A stretch of DNA of 64,000 nucleotides from Panax quinquefolius (lineage: Eukaryota > Streptophyta > Magnoliopsida > Apiales > Araliaceae). The stretch spans positions 39,670,464 through 39,734,463 of the forward strand of contig CM035162.1 of the NCBI GenBank assembly GCA_020205615.1, read 5' to 3'. Each line of letters starts with the position of its first letter. Position 1 is the stretch's first letter. The position numbers and the translations under genes were made by a program. Shown piece by piece: positions 54,608 to 64,000 of this stretch. Below the pieces are notes generated by a model. That model saw only the letters and a list, made by a program, of their open reading frames with translations, was not told the origin of the DNA and ran no database searches.

Positions 54608-55480
54608 CTTTGAGAGAAGCGATACTTTCGTCCATATAATGCTTCAAATGGAGCCACACCTATACTTGCACGATAAGCTGTTGTTGTTGTAGAGAATTCT
54701 ACCAATGGTAAATACTTATCCCAACCGCCTTGAAGTCTAGGACACGAGTCTTAATAAATCTTCAAGAGTTTGAATAGTCCTTTCGATTGTCCGTCCGTTT
54801 GAGGATGGTATGCCAAATGAATCGTAAAATCCGTGCCCATAGCTTTTTGCAAGCTAACCCAAAATCTTGAAGTGAATCTTGGGTCACGATCCAAAACTAT
54901 GGATCTGAGGGCATGCCATACAACCTCACAATCTCATTTACGTATATACTAGCAAGACGCGTTCAAGTGAATAAGTCTCCGTGTCGGCAAGAAATGAGCG
55001 GAACTTGGTTAATCTATCAACAATAACCCAAATATCATTGATGCCCCGAGAAACCGTAGGGAAGACCCGTAACGAAATCCATGGTAATGTGTTCCCACTT
55101 CCATTTTGGAATCTCAAGTGGTTGCAAACGGACCCTTAGGTACTAGATGCTCCGCTTTTACCACGTTGACAAGTTAAACACATTGAGATAAACTTTGCAA
55201 TCTCTCTCTTCATATTGTTCCACCAAAATGTATGTCAAGATCACAATACATTTTAGTACTTCCAGGATGGATTGCAAATGGTGTATTGTGTGCCTCCATC
55301 ATAATCTTGTACTTCAAATCGAGTCGTTAGGAACACAAAGTCTAGAGTGGACTCAAAGTATTCCTTCTTCATCAATTTTAAACTTAGGAATAGCTCCTTC
55401 TTGTACTTTTTTTTTTCATACGCGCATCATTTCCGGGTTTGGTGGCTTGAGCAACCTTAACTTTTTCGATTAAAGTTGGC
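54608..55480 (-). pseudogene. RLG-A5 integrase, zinc finger and core
   Basis: Minus-strand homology to A1 9661-10400 covers the core region with RLTKF-like (about 55010), [20 protein letters not shown] (54840-54900), and [17 protein letters not shown] (54760-54800). The Glu and second Asp are retained. The zinc finger with CLTCQ-like sequence is at about 55150-55180. Frame breaks are frequent, so no long open frame remains. Confidence 0.8.
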
Positions 55481-55499
55481 TCTATCGTATACTTGACAT

Positions 55500-55960
55500 C
55501 ATCGCACTTTCGTTCCTGCATATGATCTTCTACTCAACGCGTCGGCTACACGTTCGCTTTTCGGGGATGGTATTGAATAGTGTGGTGGTAGTCTTTCAAT
55601 AGCTCGAGCCAGCGTCATTGCCGCGTGTTGAGTTCTTTTTGAGTGAAGAAATATTTAAGGCTTTTATGGTGCGAATATATCTCCACTTTCTCCCCATATA
55701 GATAGTGCCTCCATATCTTTAAGCAGCAGCTTGCATTGCACTGCTAACTCTAGATCATGAGTAGGATAATTCCTCTCATACTCTTTAAGTTGTCATGAGG
55801 CATAGGCTATGACTTTCCCACGTTGCATAAGAACACATCCTAACCCTTTGCACTCAAAGCATCATTTGTGAATAACAAATCCATCCGAACCAGATGGTAT
55901 TGTTAGAAACAGTCTTAAAATAAGTCTCCTCTTAAGCTCTTGGAAACTTTTCTCGCATTC
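55500..55960 (-). pseudogene. RLG-A5 RNase H
   Basis: It aligns to 9082-9480 of A1: the HPGKTN-like and ADALS region at 55530-55580, [11 protein letters not shown] near 55625-55660, and the [15 protein letters not shown] region where the usual PDHKS Asp reads differently (about 55660-55690). The first catalytic segment near 55840-55890 contains extra or missing bases. Confidence 0.7.
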
Positions 55961-56850
55961 TTCGCTCCAAACAATTTTGTATCCTTAGGAGTTAGGTGAG
56001 TTAATGGAGTAGCGATTAGAAAACCCTTCCACGAATCTCCGATAATAACCAACTAAGCCCAAAAGCTACGTACTTGATCCACCGAGCTTGGTTGCTCTGA
56101 CTTTGTATTGCTTCAATCTTGGCCGGATCAACAGATACTCCATGTTTTGACACCACGTGCCCAAGGAATGCTACATCCTCAAGCTAGAACTCGCATTTCT
56201 TTAATTTGGCATATAGTTTGTTTTCACGAAGCCTTTGGAGTACCGACTTCAAATGGTGCTCATGATCTTCACGACTTTTGGAATATATAAGGATGTCATC
56301 AATAAAGACAACAACAAAGCCGATCCAAATATTCCTTGAATACTCGGTTCATCATATCCATGAAAGCCGCGGGAGCATTAGTTAGTCCGAAAGACATGAC
56401 TAAGAATTCATAATGCCCGTCTGAGGGTTCTAAAGGCGATCTTTGGAATATCCTCGATTCTAATCTTGGTGATGATATCCGAGCGAAGATTGATTTTTGA
56501 AAAGAATTGTGCCCCTTACAGTTGGGTCAAACAAGTCATCAATCTGAGGTAGAGGATACCTATTCTTGATGGTGACATGGTTCAATTCCGATAGTCTACA
56601 AAAAGTCGCATACTCCGTCTTTTCTTCTTTACAAATAAAACAGGAGCACCCCGGAGATGTACTGGGACGAATGAAACCGATGTCCAATAATTCACGTAGT
56701 TGGACCTTTAACTCACGAAGTTCAATAGGAGCCATTCGATATGGGGTTTTAGAAATAGGCTTTATACCGGGTTCAAGATCAATAAAGAATTCAACTTCAC
56801 GTTACGGGGTAGGCAAGGAAGTTCTTCGAAATCGTCGGGAAAGTCAATAA
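55961..56850 (-). pseudogene. RLG-A5 reverse transcriptase
   Basis: 56460-56735 is open for 91 residues: [29 protein letters not shown], then [20 protein letters not shown]. That is the fingers region, with [14 protein letters not shown] sequence replaced by a broken stretch. The palm [13 protein letters not shown] is at about 56285-56325 with the FIDD pair intact. The thumb (GYYRRFVEGF-like) is near 56025-56055. It has several frame breaks. Confidence 0.85.
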
Positions 56851-56959
56851 TAACAGAATATTATTCAAATTTGGCGTGTCTTTATTCAAATCCATAACAT
56901 GGGCTAAGAAAGCTTGACATCCGTTTTTCAATAAACGAATAGCTTTATGATTAGATATG

Positions 56960-57320
56960 ATGGTGATTGATTTTAATGGTTTAGTTGCTTGAATTAATTA
57001 CAACAGGTTGGTTAGGAATATGAAAACTAACAACCTTACGAAAATAATCAATTTTGGCATGATGAGTAGTTAACCAATCAATCCCTAAAATCACATCAAA
57101 AGCAAGTATCTTTAAAGAGATAAGGTCAATGGTAAGGTGATGGTGCCAACTTGAATCAAACAAGATTTATAAGCGATTGGATATGATGAAAGTTTCTCTA
57201 ACGGAGTTTCCACGAGATAGGTCAAAGTCTAATTTCTCCGGTCAAGTTTAAACGTTGAGCACATGTAGGAGAGATAAATGAATGGGTAACACCCAGTATC
57301 AAGTAAGGTATAAACTTGCA
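56960..57320 (-). pseudogene. RLG-A5 protease
   Basis: 56981-57163 reads IDLISLKILAFDVILGIDWL and on to RKVVSFHIPNQPVV. The N-terminal half includes the region of the D-T-G (about 57275-57310, TLLDTGCYPFIY-like), broken by small indels. Same role and position as in the other elements. Confidence 0.75.
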
Positions 57321-58565
57321 AGAATTTATAAATAGCTTACCGTGATCACCTCGTTTGGGTTCCTCGCATTATGACCGATCCACAACAAACGCTCTTCCGG
57401 AATCGTTGACTTTGACTTTTTACGGAGACGATCTTTTGAGTCACCGTCCCACTTGAACTAGGTTTATTCTTGTATGATCTCGAAGCGATATGTCCTTCCT
57501 TTCCATAATTATAGCATACCTTGAACTGTTGTGGGCGGTTTGGTGATATGTCCCTCTTTTCCGCATTTGTAGCATATAATGGGTGGTCGTTCTCCTCCCT
57601 TAGAACCGGTTGTTTGCAGACTTTGTCGTCTTCACATGGTCGTTATTAAATCTCCTCTTTTAAATCTCTTCTGACTCGCTTCTCCTATTTTCATGGCCAT
57701 GATTACCACCAGAGAGTGGTTACCATTTTGTCCATCTGTTTCTTTCTCCATTGGTTATCATTATTACATTGACTCGCTATCTCTGCGTACGCGATCCTCG
57801 GTTATGGTCCTCAGTTGGCCGTACTCGTTATCTCGCCTAATAATTGAGCCTGTTTACAACATCCTGAATAGAGAGAAAATTTATGAGAAATGAGATATTG
57901 TCGTATCTTGGGGTTTCAAACCTCTCAAAAACATCCGCGTCATCGTTCCTCATTCTCCACCAAATGAGGTGCAAACACGGATAACTCTGCAAACTTTGCC
58001 TCGTCTTTGAGACACCGTCATGTTGTTTTGTTCTAATCGATGAACTCCATTTCCTTCATATAATGAACACTTTCGGAAAAGTATTTGTCATTAAATAATT
58101 TCTGAAATGTCTCCCCAAGACATCTTTGAGTCGGTGGTGGATGGATGCACTTCACGACTCCCACCGATGATCTGCCTCGCCACTTTAACATAAAGGTGGC
58201 GAATGGAACCTTCTGTTCTTCCGTGCATCCCAAGACATCGTATATCTTGGTAATTTGCTTGACCCATGTTTCCGCCATGATCGGATCGGCTTTCCCTTAA
58301 ATTCGGTGGTCCCAACTCTTTGAGCGCTTGGCATTTGTGACAACCCGTGAATTGCTATCATTTCCTCCTCAGTATTTTGAACACGAGTCTCCCTCGTGCG
58401 ATTTTGCATGAAGCGCAAAAAGCTTCTAAACATCCTCTCGTTCATCATTTGCTCGATTGGTGTTGTTCACGGGAAGAACATTGCCACGACTGTTGCGTTC
58501 TCCTCGTTGGTGAGTCTGAGCGTCTCCACGGTCTCATTTCCATTGTTAATATTCTCGATCGACAT
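57321..58565 (-). pseudogene. RLG-A5 gag with zinc knuckles
   Basis: The start at ATG 58563-58565 gives MSIENINNGNETVETL. Then in changing frames come MMNERMFRSFLRFMQNRTRE (58390-58448), PSAQRVGTTEFKGKP (58290-58330) and KVPFATFMLKWRGRSS (about 58170-58230). ETFQKLFNDKYFSESVHYMK is near 58040-58110. The zinc knuckles CYKCGKEGHITK (57540-57580) and CYNYGKEGHI (57490-57520) follow, the second with one Cys as Tyr. It shares the gag N-terminus with A1, where the rest is replaced by a coiled coil. Confidence 0.82.
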
Positions 58566-58740
58566 TCTCAAATCTTCATCATAAAACAAGGGTTAATTAT
58601 GGAAATCAATATATCACATAATATCCTTATATCTTGACCAACTAAAAAAATAGGCTTAGGTAGGACACACTAGCGAAGGATTTACTCGTCTCTCCCCTCC
58701 TAGTTTCTATTCCCGATCTCATGGAGAGATCATATCCTAA

Positions 58741-58754
58741 GCTTTGATACCAAC
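58741..58754 (-). other. Primer-binding site of RLG-A5
   Basis: GCTTTGATACCAAC reads GTTGGTATCAAAGC; the canonical CAGA is CAAA here. Confidence 0.75.
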
Positions 58755-61444
58755 TGTGGCGCCCCCAAAATAGGTATACATCACCTATTCGATTTGTCAA
58801 TACATATTACGAAACAACTACAACTTTATTATTACAATCAGAAAAGCTGTGAGTTTGAATACAAATATTATCTTCTAGACAATATCTATACTCAAATAAA
58901 TCCTCATCACATTTATTGATACATTATTTTACAAAAATGGTGAGGACTACTAAACAATTCTTTCTAAAACCTTCATTCCATACCCCGACTACGTACTTTT
59001 ATATTCTCGCCTCACGAGAAGAAAAATGGAACAAAAAGGAAAAGGGTGAGCTCAACTAGCCCGGTAAAAGAATATTATGACTAAGATAATATACAACAAA
59101 TTACCGTTAGTCTTCAACAGGAAAAATCTAATAGAATACAATAGACAACAAATTTTAAATCAATATTCGCGTGAAATAATAATTCATTAGAAGAGTTAAG
59201 TAGAGAATGCAAACTACTATCTTCATGTATGAATTTAAAAGTTCATCGCTCTATCTTTTATCCCCCGTAACATCAATCAATATACATCCGGAATCAAATA
59301 TTCATCTTTGCACTCTGAGGCCAAGATATTCATCAATTAATCATGTTCATCTAAACACTGCTCATCTTTGCACTACTGACGAAGATATTCATCGAAATCA
59401 TTCATCTTTACACTACTGAGCCAAAGATATTCCATAATATCATCATTTAAGGCGAAGATGATGAAAATATTTTTAAAGAAACGAATCCAAAGAAAACAAA
59501 TGACAAGGATTAAGGATTAAGGATTAGTACTTTGTTTTATTCACGTCCAAAAATACCTCAAAAATAATCACGGTGGTGTAAAATTCAAGAATGATCAAAA
59601 CATGGATACAATCAAAGCTAGTATCCGAATAGATATTTTGGACGAAAAGAAGAATTTTATTTTTCTATGAATAGTGCAAGTATCGTGAATAGTCTTGAGT
59701 ATCGTGAATAGTAACTCAAACACCAAAAGATAGAAATTTTCCAAAAAACATCTTCACGCTTCATGAATAGTACTCGTGAATAGTAACTCGTGAATAGTAA
59801 CTCATGAATAAGAACTCATGAATAAGTAACCCTGACATGAAAAAGTTCCAAATTTGATAAAAAGTTTCAACCAATAATTCAACATAATGATATTGAAGAA
59901 ATAATATCATTTGAGAAGAAAATAACATCCTTACCTCGAAGATTAGTACTTCTAAATTTGGAATCTGGGATATAGTCTTTGAAGAGAACTTTCACCGTCT
60001 AACAATACTCAAAGTATACTCAAAATACTCACAAGAATATGCTCGATAATATAGAGAGAAAACTTGAGTTTACGGTGTGATTTTCAACCCTAACCTAAGC
60101 ACCCTATTTATAGGAAATTCTTTAGAACACCAAAGTAGAAAATTTAATAAATTAATAATATAATTATATAAATTTCCTACGCATGCCTAGAATCTGATTT
60201 CAATATCAAACACATGCCACATTCTAGAAAAAGTAAGAAAAAATGTTTTCTAATTTTAAATATTTTAAACTTCCAAAATCAATTATTTGAGAGCTTAAGT
60301 AACTTCAATAATTCATAATAATTATCCCTTTCATCGAAAAATTCGAATCTCTCGAGTTTTTATAGGAAATTCAATTCTCTACAACTTTGCAAAGAAAGTT
60401 TTTCCAAATTCCAAATAGAAATTGGCCGAAATTCACAAGCAGGCGATTTTACGGTTATAATCAAATTTCAATCGATAAATGGGGTCCACATTGACATGTT
60501 TAACATGTTTTAAACATTTATTGCAACAAAAATACTCTTCCTCCTCGTATACTCATATATCCCACATTCGTTGTAAAAATATCACCATTATTATATTATT
60601 AAAATATAATAATATATTTAAATAATTATTTTATCGGAAAAAGATAAAATTTTAATTTTCAACAATTGTCACATTAAAAATTTTCTCCATTTATATCCAC
60701 ATAAAATCAATATTTTCCTCATCATATGAATCAATAATTAATTATTCACAAATAATATTACAGAATCACAATATTGTGACCGTGCGTTCCTTGAAGAGGG
60801 GCTTTCGATAAAATTTCTCCTTCTTGGCGGCGCAATTAGGTGACCAAACCTCTCCTTAGACGAACTTTCTAGACATTGCCAATAATGTTATCTAATAATA
60901 TTATTCAGATAATATGAATTATTTCTTCGATAATGAAAAATCTTGTGTAATGATGATTATTGAAACAATGACAATATAAAATATCAACGCGATAATTATT
61001 AAATCAATAAAATCTTTGAGCGGTAATTACTTTAACCATTATTGAATAGTGCCTTCTTACGTAAGAATCAATAATTGGTGCAATACCGTGTATGATCTTC
61101 TTGTGTTTTAACCACCGAGGTATTTTAACAAGATAATTGAATAACTACTTCTGTTATTATTTTTAAACAACTTATATTTGTCGTTTTCTTCATCCAATCG
61201 CTTTCCGTTATGGGGCCCCACATACGGCTACTACGTCGTCGTACAAATATTCCACGACGATCTGAATATTCCACGACCAAACGAATATTCCCAACAACAA
61301 TGAATATTTTATAACCACTTGCTTATTTTGAAGTATTTGTGTATTTTACCCTTAACTATCCACATTAATCAAATCAACCCTTACTATTTCAAAATAATAA
61401 ATAGAGAAAATTAAATTTCATTAATAATAAGTTGGGGTCTTACA
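58755..61444 (-). repeat. RLG-A5 5' LTR
   Basis: TGTGGCGCCCCC to GGGGTCTTACA. TATA on the minus strand at 60105-60112. GAATAGTAACTCGTGAATAG repeats at 59765-59830. It is close to 51264-53978 along its length, which suggests recent insertion. Confidence 0.9.
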
Positions 61445-61449
61445 CGTGC

Positions 61450-62470
61450 AGTTTAGACTGATGTGTCCCTCCCCTCCGCACTTGAAGCATACGATCGGTA
61501 GTCGTTCTCCTTCCTTGAAAACGGGTGCTAGTGCTGACGTCTTTCCATCATTATTGAATCTCCTCTTCTTGAAATTTTCACTTTTATTGTCTTGGCCATG
61601 ATTACCACCGAAGTGGTTACCATTTCTGGCATGTTGATTCCCTCCACGTTTGTTGTTACCGCTTCGATGACTGCTACCACTAGTATTATCGTTTTGTCGG
61701 CTGCTCTCTCTTGGTTGGGTTGACTCATTATCGCGCTCCAATAACTGAGCCATATTTACAACATCTGAATATAAACACAGTTTGTGAGAAATGAGGTATT
61801 GACGTATTTCGAGTTTCAAACCTCGCGGAAACATTCGCGTCATTCTCTCCTCATTATCAACCAAATGGGATGCAAATCGGGATAACTCGACAAACTTAGC
61901 CTCGTACTGCGACACAGTCATATTATTTTGCTCCAGCTTGATGAACTCCACCTCCTTCATGTGACGAATACTTTCGGAAAAGTACTTGTCGTTGAATAGT
62001 TCTTGGAACTTCTCCCAAGACATCTTCAATGCGGCAGGTTGAGTACATTTTACAGATTCCCACCAGTAATCTGCCTCGCCTCACAACATGAAAGTGGCAA
62101 CGGGAACCTTTTACTCCTCGGAGCATCCCAAAACATCAAATATCTTGGTGATCTACTTTATCCACGTCTCTGCCTTAAGTGGTTCTGGCTTTCCCAAAAA
62201 CTCTGGTAGTCCCAGCTCCTTGAACTGCTTAGCGGTAACCATCCGTGAGTTGCTAGTGTTTCCACCTGCATTTTGAACAGGAGTCGCTTTCGCCTGATGT
62301 TGCATGAATTGCATAAAGCCTCTGAACATCCCATCGTTCATCATTTGGTCGGTGTTGTTATTTTTCTGAGAATTATTGCCTTCCTGATGCACATTATCCT
62401 AGGTATTGATCGTTGGTGACTCAAAGGTCTCATGTGCTCCATTGCTTATCTCAACATTCTCGGATGTCAT
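61450..62470 (-). pseudogene. RLG-C gag (best-preserved gag in the window)
   Basis: The ATG at 62468-62470 gives MTSENVEISNGAHETFESPT. After small breaks (62153-62392 open: MHQEGNNSQKNNNTDQMMND, then MFRGFMQFMQHQAKATPVQN), a 202-residue frame (61421-62029) covers the rest. It contains MSWEKFQELFNDKYFSESIR, EFIKLEQNNMTVSQYEAKFV, HLVDNEERMTRMFPRGLKLE, a basic Asn/Gly/Ser linker with HRSGNNKRGGNQH, and the zinc knuckle CFKCGGEGHISLNC. Gag packages RNA in the particle. RLG-A5 cut the frame right after the first knuckle; the next part lies at 51170-51258. CAG/CTG frequency is normal here. Confidence 0.88.
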
Positions 62471-62597
62471 TTTCAAACACTGCCACAAAACAAGGGTTAA
62501 TCGACATGTCACATATTATCCCTATATTCTGACCGACCAATTAAATAACAAATAAGCTTAGGTAGGTTATACTAGTAAAGGAATTCCCCGTCTCACC
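62471..62597 (-). other. RLG-C leader lacking the primer site
   Basis: The leader (AAACAAGGGTTAAT, GCTTAGGTAGG) is like that of A5, but between CGTCTCACC and the LTR start about 70 bp are missing. The lost part includes the GATACCAAC primer complement and the ATCATATCCTAAGC segment seen at 58700-58754. Confidence 0.65.
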
Positions 62598-64000
62598 TGT
62601 GACAACCCCAAAATAGGTCCATTCCATCCAACCCATTCTGAGTCGCCAAATACATGGTACAGAAAACAACTACAACTTTATTACAACAATTGTCGTGCAA
62701 AATACAACAACACATATGTTGTGAGTTTTGATACTAAAATATACCAACTGTGACTCTGGACACCAACTTGGATAGCACGTCACCATGACACCTTACATAA
62801 AGGTACGATCAAAAACCTGTTTTAGAAATTAAAACCTTTGGGAAGTGCTCAAGGAAACCTTCGTACATGGGAGGCCATGCGTCTAGGTTATTATAGATAT
62901 CATATGTCCACAAAATTATCCTTGGTTGACCCAATAGACCCCAAAGAAAAACGAGAAGATTACTATCATATTCTTCCCAATGGTGTGTCTTCTCTTGACA
63001 TATCATTATCTCCACCGTCTCTAATTGAGAATTATACTTCAACCAAACTCAAGATTATATAGGTAGTGCTCAGTATATATACTCGTGAAGTGGATGAGCA
63101 CATCCATGTCTTATGATGATACGAGGTTGTATGTCATTAGACATCTTGTATGATAGTGGCAAAACACCCTTCCAACGTTGGGTTAAACTTCACCCTATTT
63201 GATTCAACAAATATAACTACTAAATGATGACCAACGCTCTATTCCCTCGTTACCCCCCTTTCGACCCAAATACACTCGTATTACACGAAAGGAATTGTGA
63301 AGCAAAAGGGTGAGCACAACTAACTCGATAAAGAATATTATGACTAAAGATAAATAAATTATCAATAGTCTTCATCGATAATAAATCGAGATTTAGAACA
63401 TATAGTAGATGATAAAACTTTTCAACCATAGTTGCGTATGGAACGAAAGCAATCTATTAGAAGAGTCAAATAGACCATAAAAGTCTATTATCTTCTCCGT
63501 GTTAAAAAGTCCACCAACAATGTTTTATCCCCGTAACATCAATCAACAATTCATCCCACAATCACATGTATAACTTCATAATCGTAATTGTTGTTCTAAA
63601 TTCCTTTCCTCATCCAGGACAAAGATAATTTTCATCACCGAAACATCAAAGATTATGGTTATACCAAATCACGATTCATGTTCATAATCCTACTAATAAA
63701 TTCATCTTTTGCACTACGGGCCAAAGATATACATCACCAAGTCATCTTTGCACTACTGGCCAAGATATTCATCAACAAGTCATCTTTTTTCTGAGCCAAA
63801 GATATTCATCGATTAATCATGTTCATCTAAACACCTGTTCATCTTTGCACTACGGGCCAAAGATATTCATCAGAAATCATTCATCTTTGCACTACAGGCT
63901 AAAGATATTCCGTTATATCATCATTTAGGACTGAGGATGATGAAAAATATTTTAAAGAAAACGAATCCAGTGAAACAAAAGAATAAATATTAAGAATTCG
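62598..64000 (-). repeat. RLG-C 5' LTR, runs off the window
   Basis: It starts TGTGACAACCCCAAAATAGG in plus orientation. A diverged box GTGAGCACAACTAACTCGAT is at 63312, and GCCAAAGATATTCATC repeats lie at 63700-63910. It is truncated by the window end, so the LTR length is unknown. It is the most diverged member of the group. Confidence 0.85.

Larger units (their letters stand above)
51264..61444 (-). mobile_element. Full-length Ty3 element RLG-A5 (reverse)
   Basis: A 10.18-kb element has LTRs at 51264-53978 and 58755-61444 and flanking CGTGC duplications (51259-51263 and 61445-61449). It carries gag, protease, RT, RNase H, integrase and tail on the minus strand. It interrupts RLG-C gag between the two zinc knuckles. 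Confidence 0.93.

Overview
The window is plant nuclear DNA, most likely from a dicot. It is AT-rich and dominated by nested Ty3/gypsy LTR retrotransposons. It also carries Stowaway and hAT miniature elements, a decayed tRNA-Val copy, and one single-copy host gene for a chloroplast HAD-type phosphatase of the PyrP2 kind. The gene has a TATA box, a 5'-UTR intron and a transit-peptide-like N-terminus. Species cannot be fixed from the sequence; the retrotransposon families look like those of asterids, which is a weak inference.

Layout. Positions 1-4369 hold reverse-strand LTR debris with a Copia-like solo LTR inserted at about 48-1934. RLG-A1 (forward) runs from its 5' LTR (4370-7117) through an internal region to a 3' LTR (10986-12260, resuming 22429-22839). 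That 3' LTR is interrupted by a complete younger element, RLG-B (12261-22423, duplication TTATC), and leads directly into a second partial internal region (22840-24197). A reverse LTR remnant follows (24198-25445). Positions 25446-35735 are the gene island: a 677-bp hAT-like MITE with an 8-bp duplication, AT-rich DNA with a (TA)n(TG)n microsatellite, several Stowaway MITEs, the tRNA-Val pseudogene, the phosphatase gene (minus strand, about 30822-32620), a large palindrome upstream of it, and more MITEs. From 35736 the window is a three-level nest: solo LTR A3 (35736-50918, duplication GTGAT) contains full-length reverse element RLG-A4 (37509-49983), which contains reverse solo LTR B2 (43676-46198, duplication TATAG). 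The window ends with reverse element RLG-C (truncated 3' part at about 51170-51258, gag 61450-62470, 5' LTR 62598 to the window end), whose gag is split by full-length reverse element RLG-A5 (51264-61444, duplication CGTGC).

The Ty3 elements have very long LTRs (about 2.5-2.75 kb) that start TGTAAGACCCC and end GGGGCGTCACA, an initiator-Met-type primer site, a purine tract AAGGAGGGGAGGT, and the order gag-PR-RT-RNaseH-IN-chromodomain-like tail. This is the arrangement of Del/Tekay-type chromoviruses. A1 and the partial copy after it differ: after a shared short N-terminus, gag is replaced by an acidic coiled-coil reading frame, and in A1 the RT palm is replaced by unrelated sequence.

A data caveat matters for every broken ORF. 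CAG/CTG trinucleotides are strongly and unevenly depleted in the repeats (about 6 per kb in RLG-B pol) compared with the gene (about 27 per kb) and RLG-C gag (about 28 per kb). Between aligned copies they are replaced by CGT, CG, CCG or ACG rather than TAG or CTA. This looks like base-calling error at CHG-methylated sites that polishing could not fix in repeats. Many apparent frameshifts and stops may therefore be artefacts.
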